The notes: a model not told the origin generated them from the sequence alone. 64,000 nt of DNA from Diacronema lutheri (GCA_019448385.1 JAGTXO010000005.1:1426001-1490000), one strand, 5' to 3'; positions 1 to 10,009 are shown, numbered from the stretch's first letter. Program-made: numbers and translations.

Positions 1-1419
1 CTCGCCCTCGTACGCGGCGGGCAGCTGGCGCGTGGCGTGCGCGAGCAGCACGGGCAGCTCGCCACTCACGTCCCACCGGTGAATGATGCCGCGCGCGCCG
101 GCGCTCACGAGCTCGCAAGTGCCCGCGCGGTGCAGCAGCACGCGCACCTCTGCGGCGTGCGCGCTCAGCACACGCACCACGCGCCAGCTTCGCCACACGT
201 ACAGCTCGCCCGCCGCGCTGCCGCTCACCACGTCGCCATTGGGCACGAACTCGGCGCACAGCACGTCGACGACCGGCGCCGGGTCGAAGATCGCCGCGCC
301 CTTGCGCCACGAGCGCTCGCCGGCACGCTCGCGCTCGGCCGTCCAGTAGTGCAGATGCGCCTTGCCGTGCGTCAAGAAGACATGCGGCGCGTGCGGCGAC
401 CAGCGCAGCCCGTACACGTTGCTCAGCGCCGTGCGCCCATCCACGTCGCGCGGCGCGGGCTGGATGCCCGTGCCGACCTCGCACAGGAGCGCGCGCGCGC
501 GCCAGTCCCACACGTGCACGCTCTGCGGCGCGGAGCAGCCCACCGTCGCGAGCCACGCGCCGTGCGCGGCAAAGGCGAGCGCGCTCACGCGGTTCACGCG
601 GCCGTGCACCAGCCGCGCGTACTCGTGCATGCTCGCCACATCCCACACGCACACAAACGGACGGCCGCCGAGCGCGCGGTCGGCAGTCTGGCCAGTTGCG
701 GCGATCGTGCGCGTCGGGTCGAGCGCGAGGCAGTGGATGTCGTCCGTGTGCCCGAGGAAGAAGCGCTGCGCGCGCGACTCGACGCTCAGCACGACGCCCA
801 CCGCCGCCGTGTAGTAGACCAGCTCGCCCGCCGAGCTGCAAAAGAGGTTGGGCGCGCTGTTCGCCAGCCCCGCGTAGCCGTGGATCGCCTCGAGCTCGAG
901 ACGCGCGTCGGGCGGGCCGAGCGTGCGGCGCGCGAGCGCGCTCGATTCATCCCACGCGGTCGGGGCAAAGACACCGGTGCGGCCGCGCGCGTGCTTGCCA
1001 TCCCCGCCATCCCTCGCCGTGACAAGCCGCGCGCGGCCCTCGCCGGCGTGGCGCTGCGACGGCGCGAGCTCGTCGATCACGCGACCGATGGGCACGCGGC
1101 CAGCGAGGTCGGCAAGGTGACTGAGCGCAGCAAAGAGCGCGTCGGATCTAAAGCGCGCGCCGCTCAGCTCCGCGCACGCGCGCGCAAACTCGGCACGCGA
1201 CACGCGTCCGTCACGCAGCTCGTCCGCGCCATCGAGCGTTTCGCGGAGCGTGGCGCGCACGAGTTCCAGCCTCGCCGCGTCCACTACGCCTTCGTCGGGC
1301 GAGGCGAGCCGACCGCCAGCCCGCGCAATGCGGCGCATGCATGCGAGCAGCAGCTCCGAGCGAGAGCCCTCTTCGGGCCAGTCCGCTCCGAGCTCGTGTG
1401 TCACCTCCTCGACCTCCAT
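1..1419 (-). CDS. EML-like WD40 microtubule-associated protein (3' end off window)
   Basis: Reading the minus strand from the ATG at 1419 gives 473 codons that run open off the left edge. The first 110 or so residues are helical and include an EF-hand-like stretch (DGRVSRAEFARAC). A HELP-type signature follows near residue 178 (HGYAGL, then SSAGELVYYTAAVGVV and FFLGHTDDIHCLALDP), which is the hallmark of the echinoderm microtubule-associated protein-like (EML) family. WD40 blades with terminal VWD, VWDW, LHYW, YVWR and HRWD continue to the edge. EML proteins bind microtubules and often sit in cilia or the spindle. The start lies 93 bp from the oppositely oriented THUMPD1-like start, so the two genes probably share a promoter. 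No in-frame Met lies upstream in the visible sequence. The family call is firm; the exact paralogue is not. Confidence 0.85.
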   Translation of the reverse strand, partial: MEVEEVTHELGADWPEEGSRSELLLACMRRIARAGGRLASPDEGVVDAARLELVRATLRETLDGADELRDGRVSRAEFARACAELSGARFRSDALFAALSHLADLAGRVPIGRVIDELAPSQRHAGEGRARLVTARDGGDGKHARGRTGVFAPTAWDESSALARRTLGPPDARLELEAIHGYAGLANSAPNLFCSSAGELVYYTAAVGVVLSVESRAQRFFLGHTDDIHCLALDPTRTIAATGQTADRALGGRPFVCVWDVASMHEYARLVHGRVNRVSALAFAAHGAWLATVGCSAPQSVHVWDWRARALLCEVGTGIQPAPRDVDGRTALSNVYGLRWSPHAPHVFLTHGKAHLHYWTAERERAGERSWRKGAAIFDPAPVVDVLCAEFVPNGDVVSGSAAGELYVWRSWRVVRVLSAHAAEVRVLLHRAGTCELVSAGARGIIHRWDVSGELPVLLAHATRQLPAAYEGE

Positions 1420-1512
1420 CGCCTTCCCCCATGCGCTCCCGCTTCCTACTGTACGCTTGAGATTCCGCCATGCTTTCCTTGCCTCGAGCAGGACTCCTCG
1501 CGGGCGACGAGG

Positions 1513-2418
1513 ATGCCGGCCAAGAAGCGCAAGGCCGGCGCCCAGGGCTGGCGGGCATCGAGGCCTAAGCACGTGCAGGAATCGGAGCTCAACGTGGGTA
1601 CGCGAGGTGTGATGATCACATGCGACACGCACGCCGAAAAGGGCGCCGTGCGCGAGGGCTTCGACGTCCTCGCGCAGGCGTGGGACCTGCTCGCTCCGCC
1701 CCGCGTAGCGGCGGCGCAGGATGTGGCGAGCGGCGGTGGCTGCGATGGCGAGGGCGGCGGCGCAGGAGAATCGAGTGGCGTCATCGACATTGCGCGGGAG
1801 ATCGCCGCCGAATCGGCCGCGCTCAGCGAGGGGCGCCGCTTTTTTGTCGCACAGACCGGCTGCGCCGGATTTGTCGTGCTGCGGCTCAACGCCGCGCTCG
1901 CCGATGGCGCGAGCGGCAGCCCGAGCCTGCTCGAGCTCGTCAACCGGGTCTACGCCTCCGTCGCGACCGACGGCGAGCTCGCGGTGCGCTTTGTCGCGCG
2001 CATGCTGCCGTGTCAGACCGTCTGCCGCGCGGAGCTGCCCAAAATCGCCACAGCGGTGCGCGAGACTGTCGCCGCGGAGGTCAAGCGGCGCGGCGCGGGG
2101 GCGTGCCCCGCAACCTTTGCCGTGCAGTTCCGGCAGCGGCATAACACCAAGGCGCTCGACCGCGACGAGGTGATCCGCGTCGTCGCGGACAGCGCCAAGC
2201 TCGAGCTTGGGAGCGCCCGTGTGCACATTGCCGACCCGGAGCTGTGCGTCGTGCTCGAGGTGGTCAAGGCGCACTGCTGCGTGTGCGTCGTTGACCAGTG
2301 GCAGAAGTACAAGCGTTACAGCCTGCGCGCGCTGCAGGGCGCCGACGGCGGCGAGCAGCCGCCGAGCGCAGCGCCCGCTGCCGCGAGCGCGCCAGCCGGT
2401 GGCAGCGGCGAGGAATGA
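1513..2418 (+). CDS. TAN1: THUMP-domain tRNA acetylation cofactor, THUMPD1/Tan1-like
   Basis: 301 residues in one exon, starting MPAKKRKAG. The family landmarks are present: RGVMITCDTHAEKGAVREG near residue 36, the FVARMLPCQTVCRAEL block, and the C-terminal THUMP fold with FAVQFRQRHNTKALDRDEVI, PELCVVLEVVKAHCCVCVV and a closing YKRYSLRAL. Tan1/THUMPD1 binds tRNA and helps the Kre33/NAT10 acetyltransferase make N4-acetylcytidine at position 12 of tRNA-Ser and tRNA-Leu. The length matches the family (about 290-350 residues). The open frame extends far upstream only as the mirror of the EML-like gene, so I start at the ATG where family similarity begins. The stop lies 51 bp from the stop of the convergent chromo/agenet gene. 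Confidence 0.9.
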   Translation: MPAKKRKAGAQGWRASRPKHVQESELNVGTRGVMITCDTHAEKGAVREGFDVLAQAWDLLAPPRVAAAQDVASGGGCDGEGGGAGESSGVIDIAREIAAESAALSEGRRFFVAQTGCAGFVVLRLNAALADGASGSPSLLELVNRVYASVATDGELAVRFVARMLPCQTVCRAELPKIATAVRETVAAEVKRRGAGACPATFAVQFRQRHNTKALDRDEVIRVVADSAKLELGSARVHIADPELCVVLEVVKAHCCVCVVDQWQKYKRYSLRALQGADGGEQPPSAAPAAASAPAGGSGEE

Positions 2419-2469
2419 GGGCCGTGGGCCTCTCTTTGGGTAGCATGTCAGTGCTGAGGACATCGGGCG

Positions 2470-4495
2470 TCACACGACAAGCAGGTCGATGCGTGTGTCG
2501 GCCGGGAAGCTGTGCACGACCGGCTCGCCGCGCGGGCGCACGGCCAGGTCGACAAGGCCGTCGGGCGGGGCTCCGCGCGGGTGCGTGTGCGGCATGCAGA
2601 GCACGCGCTTGCCGTCAATGTCGATGCCCAGCTCCGAGCCGAGCATCCGCAACACGTCGGCGACGATGTGCGACGCGAGCACGACGAGCTGTCCGCGGCA
2701 CGCGCCCGGTGCGTGCTCGCACTCGAAGACGGGCAGCGCGCACAACTCGTCGCTGAAGTCGTGCGCGAAGAGATGCGGGTGCCACTGCGCCATCCGGCTG
2801 CCCGGGATCACCTTTGACGGCATTCGCGCCTGCCTCGCGCGCAGCGACGCGTGCTGTGCACTCCGCTCTCTCCGAATCATCTCGAGGATCTCCTCCTGCA
2901 GGAGCAGGTCGACGCGGTTGGTCCGCTCCATCAGGCTGCCCTTTGGGCGGGTCGAGCGCTCGTGCGCGCGGCCGGCGAGCGAGTCGTCGCCAAACTGGCA
3001 CAGGCCCGAGTGACGCTCGAGCAGCTTGCAGCCGGCGTGTGGGCACATATCGCGCGCGCGCGCGCGCGAGGCGGGCGGCGCGCCTTCGTCGTCGTCGTCG
3101 TCGTCGGCGCCGCCCCCACCGCCTTCGTCGTCGTCGTCGTCGTCGTCGTCGTGCGCGCTGCCCTGCCGCGAGCGCCCGCGGTGGTAGGAGAGGATGGCGC
3201 TGGCGGGCCTCGGACGCAGCCCGCCGAGCGGCAGCCACAGCCACGAGCGGTGGCAGTCGTAAACAAAAAGGTAGCCCTGAAGGCAGTCGTAGTCGAACAG
3301 GCGGCGGCGCGCGGCCGCGCCGGTCAGCGGCGGCGACGGCGGCCCGCGGGAGCGCTGGCGCGCGCGCCGGTGCCACTTGATCCGAGCCGCGTCGGCGCGC
3401 GCGCGCGCGCGCGCATGCGCCTCCACGCGCGCACCTTGATCGAGTCGTAGCGCTCGACGGTGCCCTCCCACCACAGGTCGTTAGAGAGTGCCTCGACGCG
3501 CTCGCCCGGCACGGGGCGCCAACGCGAGCACACAGCAGGCGGGGCAAGCCGCAGCCGCGAGCGCGGGAGCCACTCCTCGAGGAACTCGCCATCCTCGTCT
3601 GCACGGCGCGCGCGGCAACGCGCCGTGCGCCGCGCACGCCTCCCGGTCAGAGGCCAGAGGCCGGCAAACGCGCGCGCGCGCGCGCGCGCGCGCGCGCGCG
3701 CGCGCGTCGACACCCGTCGCTGCCGATGGCGAGCGCACGACGCGCGGCAACGAGCGCGTGGCGCGCACCGACAAAGCGCGCGAAGCGCACGCGCAGCCTC
3801 TCGCCTTTCTCCGCCTGCACGACGGAAGCAAGCGCCCACGAGCCACGGAACCCCTTCCCCTTCCACTGCACCTCCACCTGGTCGCCCGGCAGCCAGATCG
3901 CGGGCGGCGGGGGCCGCGTGACCGGCAGCTCGTCAGACGCGGCAAACAGGTGCGCGCCAACGGTCAGCTCGATGGCCGCGCCGCCGCCGGCCGCCGCCGG
4001 GTAGACGCGCGGCCGGGCGAACGCTGGCGCGACCGAATCTTTGTCGGGGCGGCGCGTCTCGTCAAAGGTGGCGACGAGGCTCGGGTCGGTCGACACGTGC
4101 AGCTCCGGCTCCCACGACAGCGGTTGCAGGCTGGCGCTCCGGCCATGGACAAGCGCGTAGTCCGCGGTCGGGTCCTCCTCCCACTCGACCAAGAAGCGCA
4201 CGCCCGCGCTGGACGAGGGCCGGCGACGCTTGAGGAGCGCGCGCACACGACGCAGCGCCACCTCGACGGACGCCGGCCGCTCGTACGCGCCGGGAAACGG
4301 CGCGCCGCACGCGGGCGGGACGAGCGCGCTCGTGACCGCCGAGCAGTGCGGGCAGCGCGCCGAGCAACCGGCCGCGTCGGAGTCGCGCGGCACCTCGCAC
4401 TCGAAGAGGCCGCCGCACGACCAGCAGAGGCGGCGAATCGGCCGTGCCGGCACCAGCGGCGCTGAGCTCGCCGATGCCGCGCACTCCATGGCCAT
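2470..4495 (-). CDS. Chromodomain plus agenet/Tudor-like protein, three exons
   Basis: The inferred exons are 4495-3712, 3598-3435 and 3375-2470, which together give one 617-residue frame. Residues 15-55 hold two Cys pairs (CWSC and CPHC). A chromodomain-like block follows (FLVEWEED, then SWEPELHV). After it comes an agenet/Tudor-like region (WLPGDQVEVQWKGKGFRGSW, then ERVEALSNDLWWEGTVERYD) that crosses both introns. The C-terminal half has Asp runs and a second Cys/His cluster (CPHAGCKLLERHSGLC). Such modules read histone methyl marks, so a nuclear chromatin role is inferred. Intron 1 is filled by a (CG)n tract and uses the donor GTCGAC; intron 2 uses GTGCGC. The splice choices rest on frame restoration and could be wrong by a few bases. 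The start shares a 130-bp gap with the divergent sphingomyelinase-like gene. Confidence 0.7.
3669..3706. repeat. (CG)n dinucleotide microsatellite in an intron
   Basis: About 19 uninterrupted CG units lie inside intron 1 of the chromo/agenet gene. The tract is open in all frames, which explains the Arg-Ala runs in conceptual translations here. Confidence 0.95.
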
Positions 4496-4625
4496 GCGGC
4501 TCGGGCGACGCGAGCCTCCGCGTCCACGCTGCGTGTCTCTCCGCCCGCCGACCTCCCGAGCCGACGTGCGAACGATGAAGTGAACGCGGGCGCAAGAGGA
4601 ATTCAACCAGAATGCGCGCCTGGCC

Positions 4626-6593
4626 ATGCGACAGCTCGCGATCGCGTGCGCCAACGTTGCCGTCTACACGCTTGCGGCGCTCGCCACGAAGGCGCTGGCG
4701 CTGAGCGAGCTTTCGCATGTGGCGCGGTGGCTCTTCGCCGTGCCCCTCGCCGCCTGGCCACCGACGGTAGTGGGAATCGCGAGCGCCAGCGACGCGTGGC
4801 GCGGCGACCCGGTGCGCGCGCCGATGGGCGAGCGCGGTGCGCTCAACGAGGTGACGCTGTGGCAGCTGACGGACGTGCACCTGCAGCGGTCGTACGTGCG
4901 TGGCGCCAGCATCCTGGCCGACTGCACGGATCCGACGCCAGCCGACGGGGCCGCGACAGCCACACGCGGCGCGGGCGCGACGCGGGCTGGCGGCGAGGCT
5001 CGCAGACTGGCCGGCGCGGACGCGAGGCCACTCACCAGCGAGCTCGCTGGGCAATATGGGCACAGGCGATGCGACTCGCCCCGCGTCTTGCTCGAATCGG
5101 CCCTCGAGCTCGTCCGCACGGAGCAGCCGAGGCGCGGTGCGCGCGCGCTCCTCCTGCTGGGCGGCGATTCGGCCTCCATCCTGCCCGGCGCGGCGTTGGC
5201 ACCGCCCGGCGGCAGCAGCTCGCGCGGCTGGCCTGAGCTCTTTGCGATCGCGGCTGCGGTGCGCGCGGCCAACTTGAGCGCGTCCGGCGTGGAGGCCGTC
5301 GTGCCGTGCCTCGGCAACGCGGACGAGCCGCGCAAGACGTCGCTGGACAGCGCGCTCGACGCCGAGTTGGCGGGCGGCTCCCTGCGCAATGCCGGCAGCA
5401 GCGACGGCCTCGCGCGGCTGTACGCGGCGGCGGCGGAGGCGTGGGCGCCACTCCTCGCGCTCTCCGGCGGCAGGGCTCAGGTCGCCGCCCTCCTCTCGCT
5501 GCGCGCGCACGGCTATTACGCGCTCAGCGTGTGCGACCGCCCACGCGGGCCCCGAGCAGGTGACGCAGCCGCTCTTGGCGCGTGGCGCGAGCACGCCGGC
5601 GGCGCGGGCGATCAGACGGCGGACGCTCGCGCCAAGCGCGCGTGCGTCGGCTGCGCGAAGGAGCTGGGCTGCTTCGAGCTGCTGGTGCTCAACACGATCA
5701 CGCTGCGCGCGCGCAGCAGCACGCCTCGCCCGGCTGAGGCGGCCGGCGATGTCGACGGCGCGCGCTCGAGCGAGCAGCGCGACGCCGAGGCCGAGTCGCA
5801 GCTGTCGTGGCTCGAGAAGCGGCTCCGCCTCGCGCAGCGCAGGGGCCGCACCGCGCTCATCGTGGGGCACACGCCGCCGCTCATCGACTGGGCCGCCTCG
5901 CGCGCGCGCGACGGCCCGGTGCGCCCGTGGTGGGACGCGGCGGCGCTCTCGCGATACGTTCGCATCCTGCGCACGCACGGCGAGTGCGTCGGCGCGCAGC
6001 TCTTTGGCGGGCTGCACCACGATGAGTTTGGTTTGCTCCCGCCAGCGCGTGGCGGGCGTCCGCATCTTGTGCTGAGCGCACCGTCGCTTTCGCCCAATGG
6101 CGGCGGCTTCCAGCCGGCGGTGCGCGCACTCTCGTTTGAATTGGGACGAGAGGGCGCTCGCTCACTTTTCGGGACCACGCCGCGGCGTGCGAACAGCCGC
6201 GCGGCGCTCGGCGGCGGCGGCAGGCTGGTGCTGTCCGACGTGTGCCAGTACGTGCTGCGGCTGCAGCCGTCCAATCTACTCGGCGTGCCGCTCTGGCGGC
6301 TGAGCTACTGCGCGCGCGCTCTCTACGGCCTCAGCTCGCTCGACGGCGGCGAGTGGGCGCGGCTGCTCGCGGCCATGCGCTCGGCGCCCAACAATGGCGC
6401 TCTACTCACCTACCAGTATGTAACCGATGTGGGTGCGCCCGGGAGCGAGTGGTTCTTCGACGACCCCTCCCGGCTGCCGATGCTCTGCGCCATCGACTGC
6501 ACCGACCCGTCCGAGTTTCGACGCTGCCGCGACGGCGCTGGGAGGTACGCGCCGCGTGCATGGGCGGCCGCTACAGGTGGAGCACACGAGTGA
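4626..6593 (+). CDS. Acid-sphingomyelinase-like metallophosphodiesterase
   Basis: 655 residues in one exon. The N-terminus has two hydrophobic stretches (about 5-25 and 35-52), so the protein is probably secreted or membrane-anchored. Metallophosphatase motifs appear in order: LTDVHL (D83, H85), LLLGGDSASI (metal-bridging GD), CLGNADE, IVGHTPPLIDW and FGGLHHDEF, then the ASM-specific PSLSPN...PAVRALSFE and a C-terminal DVCQYVLRLQ block. The family hydrolyses sphingomyelin or nucleotide phosphodiesters. Two sites depart from the usual pattern: the asparagine motif reads GNAD rather than GNHD, and the usual GHxHxD reads GGLHHD, losing a His that normally helps bind metal. Activity is therefore uncertain. 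The stop is 19 bp from the stop of the convergent CKAP2-like gene. Confidence 0.82.
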   Translation: MRQLAIACANVAVYTLAALATKALALSELSHVARWLFAVPLAAWPPTVVGIASASDAWRGDPVRAPMGERGALNEVTLWQLTDVHLQRSYVRGASILADCTDPTPADGAATATRGAGATRAGGEARRLAGADARPLTSELAGQYGHRRCDSPRVLLESALELVRTEQPRRGARALLLLGGDSASILPGAALAPPGGSSSRGWPELFAIAAAVRAANLSASGVEAVVPCLGNADEPRKTSLDSALDAELAGGSLRNAGSSDGLARLYAAAAEAWAPLLALSGGRAQVAALLSLRAHGYYALSVCDRPRGPRAGDAAALGAWREHAGGAGDQTADARAKRACVGCAKELGCFELLVLNTITLRARSSTPRPAEAAGDVDGARSSEQRDAEAESQLSWLEKRLRLAQRRGRTALIVGHTPPLIDWAASRARDGPVRPWWDAAALSRYVRILRTHGECVGAQLFGGLHHDEFGLLPPARGGRPHLVLSAPSLSPNGGGFQPAVRALSFELGREGARSLFGTTPRRANSRAALGGGGRLVLSDVCQYVLRLQPSNLLGVPLWRLSYCARALYGLSSLDGGEWARLLAAMRSAPNNGALLTYQYVTDVGAPGSEWFFDDPSRLPMLCAIDCTDPSEFRRCRDGAGRYAPRAWAAATGGAHE

Positions 6594-6612
6594 ACGTCAC
6601 TGTCACTGTGCG

Positions 6613-8039
6613 TCAGTGCCCATCGTCGTGTCGCCAGAGCAGCGCCTTGTTGGGCATGTACGCATAGTGCGCTTGCTCCAGCAGCTCACTCAGGGGACGC
6701 TCTGCAAGCTCACCGTGAGCGAGGCTGTCGGTCGCGCCGGGCATCTTGGGCGTGCCGTGTGATGCGAGCCTGTGATGCACGCGGCGGCGGGGCGCGAGGG
6801 ACAGGATGCGAGGGCGCGCGACGTGAATGCGCTGCTCGCAATGCCCATGCAGCCCCGCTGGCTTGCGCGCGCTCGCTGTGCGCGCTGGTGGCGCGGCTCG
6901 CACCGGGCGGACCGGCGCACGGGCGTGAGCGCTTCGTCAGCTCCCATCTGCGCTTTATGCACAGGGTCTGCCACCCGAGCGACCGCGTACTTCGCGCAGC
7001 TGCCGCCAGACGGCGCGTCGCCGAGCGCCTCGAGCTCGCGCGCCCCGCGCTTCGCCTTGCGCGCGGACGTTGGCGTCGAGGCCGCACCCAGTGCAGCCTG
7101 GCGCAGCAAACTGCGCCCGATCTCGATGGCCGCGGCCGCGTCGGCCATGCTACCCGCGGGCGGAAGGGCGAAGGGCACAGCCACGCGCTGCGCACCGCAG
7201 CCGACGCGCAGACCGACGCACGCGCGACCGCGCGCAGGCTGCGCAGCACCCTCGTTGTCGCGACCATCTGGCGAATGCGCTGCGGGCGGCGAGCTCGGTT
7301 GCGGGCTGCCCTGAAGCACCAGCGGCGCCGTGTCTGCCTGCAGCTGTGGCGGCGCGTCCGCTGCTGCGGGCGCCTCAGGGCAGTGCACTTCGGCCGTAAG
7401 CGGATCGTCGCCAAAGGCGCGCATAGAGAGTCGCGACGGCGTGTATCCGAGCGCTGTAAGCTCCTCCAGCGCGAGTGAGACACGCGAGGGCGTTCGGTGC
7501 GGCTGCGGAGGCGCCGGGCTGCGCGCCGGATCAGCGTGCGCGCTCGTCGGCTTGGCACGCGCCACGGCGGAGAAAAGCGGAACGCGCACGGGCGATGGCG
7601 AAGGTGCGACCGGCGCGAAAACGCGCTTCGCGCCGCTCTTGAGCACCGAGTTCCTCTGCGCCCCGTTTGACGTAATGCTGTCCGCGCGTTCGCGGACAGG
7701 CGTGCTGGGCGCCTGCGGCCTTCGGTTGAGGACGTGGTCGCCGGTGCTGCGGTTGCCAGGCACGCGCGCAGGCGCAGTCGCGTCGGTCAGGAATGCGCGA
7801 ATCGACGCATTGCCGCTCGCGAGCACGCGACGGGCCGAGCCGCTCAGGTGCAAGCGCGCGACGCCGCCGACAGAAGACGGCGTCGTGGGGGCGACCGGCG
7901 AAGACGCCACTGCCGCGTCGTGCTCAGCGGCCTTTGTATTCCTGGCGACGGGCGGCACGACGACTTGTCCGGGCTCCGCGCTGATGTTGCGAAGGGCGCT
8001 CTTGCCGGGAGTCACGCTGATGCGCCCTTCGCCTGCCAT
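6613..8039 (-). CDS. CKAP2-like mitotic/cytoskeletal protein, two exons
   Basis: Exons 8039-6904 and 6769-6613 are joined by a GT-AG intron of 134 bp and give 430 residues. The N-terminus (VTPGKSALRNI) and the long Ser/Pro/Ala-rich middle are disordered. The splice restores TPVRRSAR followed by LASHGTPKMPGA, and the protein ends with LSELLEQAHYAYMPNKALLW. A TPxRRSxR motif, a short spacer and a terminal PN-AL tail is the pattern I associate with the C-terminus of CKAP2/CKAP2L and related mitotic spindle proteins. The match is motif-level only. Two copies of caccttttttg lie just upstream of the start (8042 and 8071), the first overlapping TTTGAA, which resembles the CHR element of mitotic genes. 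Confidence 0.6.
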
Positions 8040-8041
8040 TC

Positions 8042-8081
8042 CACCTTTTTTGAACCTGCAAGAGGCGTTTCACCTTTTTTG
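8042..8081 (-). promoter_or_regulatory. Repeated A-rich promoter element with TTTGAA
   Basis: Two 11-bp direct copies of caccttttttg occur 29 bp apart immediately upstream of the CKAP2-like start. The first runs into TTTGAACCTGCAA (TTTGAA at 8049-8054). A-rich blocks stand out in this GC-rich setting. The promoter role is inferred from position only. Confidence 0.4.
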
Positions 8082-8215
8082 GACAACGAGCAGATCACGT
8101 GTGTGACTGAGCAGACACGACCCACTAGACATCGTGTGTGACGAGCTGCCGCCGTGCTGCAGCTGATCCAAGCAGAGCGCAGAGCGCCAAACCCAATCGC
8201 TACCATCATCAAGGG

Positions 8216-9904
8216 TCAGCAGCCGCAGCAGCGAGGCGAGCGCTCGTCCAAGAGGCGCTCGAGCACGGCTGCGTTGTGCAGCACGAGCGACAGGGGCAGC
8301 TGCGTCGTCGAGCTGTTCGCCCCCGGTTGCCACGGCGCCTCGCGCCAGCCAGCCGCAAGAAGCTCCGTGCCACGCACAATCGTAGCGGGCTGCCCGGCCG
8401 CCATGCGCCACGCGCAGCCGCTCTCTGATGGCAGTTGTCCGTCTGCGCACTGCGCGCGTGCGGGCAGCGAGAACCAATGGCCGAGCAGCACAGACTCGTC
8501 CGCAGGCGGAGGCGGCTCGCCCGCGCCACCCGACTGCGGCGAGGGCCAGTAGGCTGGCATCCGGCCAATGCGCTGCTCCTCGTCGCGGAGCGAGCAGGTG
8601 CAACGTGCGTGTGCGTGGCGCGCGCAGCCGGGTGGCGGCGGCGGCGACAGCGAAAGCGCGACCGCGCGTCGCGAGGGTGGCGCAGCGTTCGGCACGTCGC
8701 AGCCGCGCGTCGGCTCGCGCGCGAGGAGCCGGTCGTAGGTGCCCGCGCAGTTGCACGTATAGTTGGCAGCGCTCGGCCCGTTGCACGGCAGGTAGCCGCC
8801 CCACTGCGCACTTGTGCTGCGCTGCGCGCAATAGCGCACCACGACCGTGTGCGGCCAGCGCAGCGCGAGCGAGTCTTCGTCGCACTGCTGCGCGCGCTGC
8901 ACGAAGCGCGTGATAAGGGCGGCGTCGGCGAGAGCGTCGGCGGCGTCGTGCTGCGCGAGGTAATCGGGCTCGCACGGCGGCGTGCACCGCTCGCTGAAGC
9001 GGAGGACGGCAAGCGGCGCGAGGTATTTATCGCGCGTGCGCAGCACGAGCGGGTCGGACCACGGGCCGACGGCCGCCGCCACGCTCACAGAGGCCGACGT
9101 GTCGCCGCTGAGCTGGCGGCGTGCCGTCGCCTCACGGCTCGCTGCCAAAGTGCTTGGCGCCGGTCGGACGGCGGCGCTCGGCGTGTGCAGCAGCGCGCGC
9201 ACGCGCACCGAGTAGGCGCGTCCGCCGAGCAGCCCGTCCAAGCGTGCGCTGGTCTCGTGCGCGCCCACGTGCAGCACGACAGCTCCGCCTTCCAAGGGCC
9301 CTGCCCCCTCGTCCTCGCGCGGCTCCAATGAGCGCTCGAGCATATATCCGGAGAGCGCGCACCCGTCCGTCGCGAGCGCGCACGCGGGCGGCGACCACTG
9401 CACCTCCGCACCGGCGTGCTCGAGCAAAGAGCCAACCCGACGGACAAGCCCGCTCGGCTGCTCTGGCAGCGGCGCGCGCGTGCTGCACACGCCCAGCGCG
9501 ACCGAAGCCGGCCACTCGCCTCCGCTCTCCGCCTGCCGGTAGCGCAGCATGTGCGACCTGTCGGGCAGAAGGTCGCCGATCGTCGCGATCCACTCGTCCT
9601 CGAGCGGCGCGCGCGCTGCCAGGCTGGGCAGCAGGTACGCTCGCTCCGACAGGCACGGCGCCAACATGTCAGAGGCCATGCCCGTGCTGCGATCCCCGTC
9701 GCGCATGGTGCACACCTGCACCTCGCGTGGTGCAGCCCGGCCATCAACGCGCGGTGCGGGCAAACGCACGCGCACCGAGTTGGTCGTTGCGCCAAGGCAC
9801 ACGCTATCGGCCAGCTCGGCTCGCGCGCGCGTGGGCGGGGCATGGGGACCGCCAACGACCAGCCATGCGCAGAGTAGACGAGCCATGCGTAGAGCAATCG
9901 CCAT
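8216..9904 (-). CDS. Secreted fibronectin-III-like protein, unknown function
   Basis: 562 residues in one exon from the ATG at 9904. The first 30 residues (MAIALRMARLLCAWLVVGG) form a likely signal peptide. Residues 30-300 contain two FN3-like repeats: short beta-strand patterns such as YLLPSLAARAPL, SHMLRYRQAE, LSGYMLERSLEP, LDGLLGGRAYSVRVRALL and WSDPLVLRTR. The C-terminal 250 residues are Cys-rich (RCTPPCEPDYL, YLPCNGPSAANYTCNCAG, CADGQLPSESGCAWR), consistent with an extracellular, disulfide-bonded region. I recognise no enzyme motif. The much longer open frame upstream of 9904 is low-complexity mirror sequence of the neighbouring gene and was not included. It could be a cell-surface or scale/wall matrix protein; that is a guess from the architecture. 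Confidence 0.65.
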   Translation of the reverse strand: MAIALRMARLLCAWLVVGGPHAPPTRARAELADSVCLGATTNSVRVRLPAPRVDGRAAPREVQVCTMRDGDRSTGMASDMLAPCLSERAYLLPSLAARAPLEDEWIATIGDLLPDRSHMLRYRQAESGGEWPASVALGVCSTRAPLPEQPSGLVRRVGSLLEHAGAEVQWSPPACALATDGCALSGYMLERSLEPREDEGAGPLEGGAVVLHVGAHETSARLDGLLGGRAYSVRVRALLHTPSAAVRPAPSTLAASREATARRQLSGDTSASVSVAAAVGPWSDPLVLRTRDKYLAPLAVLRFSERCTPPCEPDYLAQHDAADALADAALITRFVQRAQQCDEDSLALRWPHTVVVRYCAQRSTSAQWGGYLPCNGPSAANYTCNCAGTYDRLLAREPTRGCDVPNAAPPSRRAVALSLSPPPPPGCARHAHARCTCSLRDEEQRIGRMPAYWPSPQSGGAGEPPPPADESVLLGHWFSLPARAQCADGQLPSESGCAWRMAAGQPATIVRGTELLAAGWREAPWQPGANSSTTQLPLSLVLHNAAVLERLLDERSPRCCGC

Positions 9905-10009
9905 CTCCTCCGCTTGCCGGGCAGCTCCTTCTTCAGGAGCGCGTACACGTCCTCGGCGATGGCGCCGTGCAGAGCATCGTGGAGAGGTCCATGGAGCGGG
10001 ACTCTCAAA

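Noticed and set aside
37-1512. Plus-strand open frame upstream of the THUMP gene
   Set aside because: It is the exact codon-aligned mirror of the EML-like WD40 gene on the minus strand; its His/Arg/Ala-rich translation shows no family pattern.
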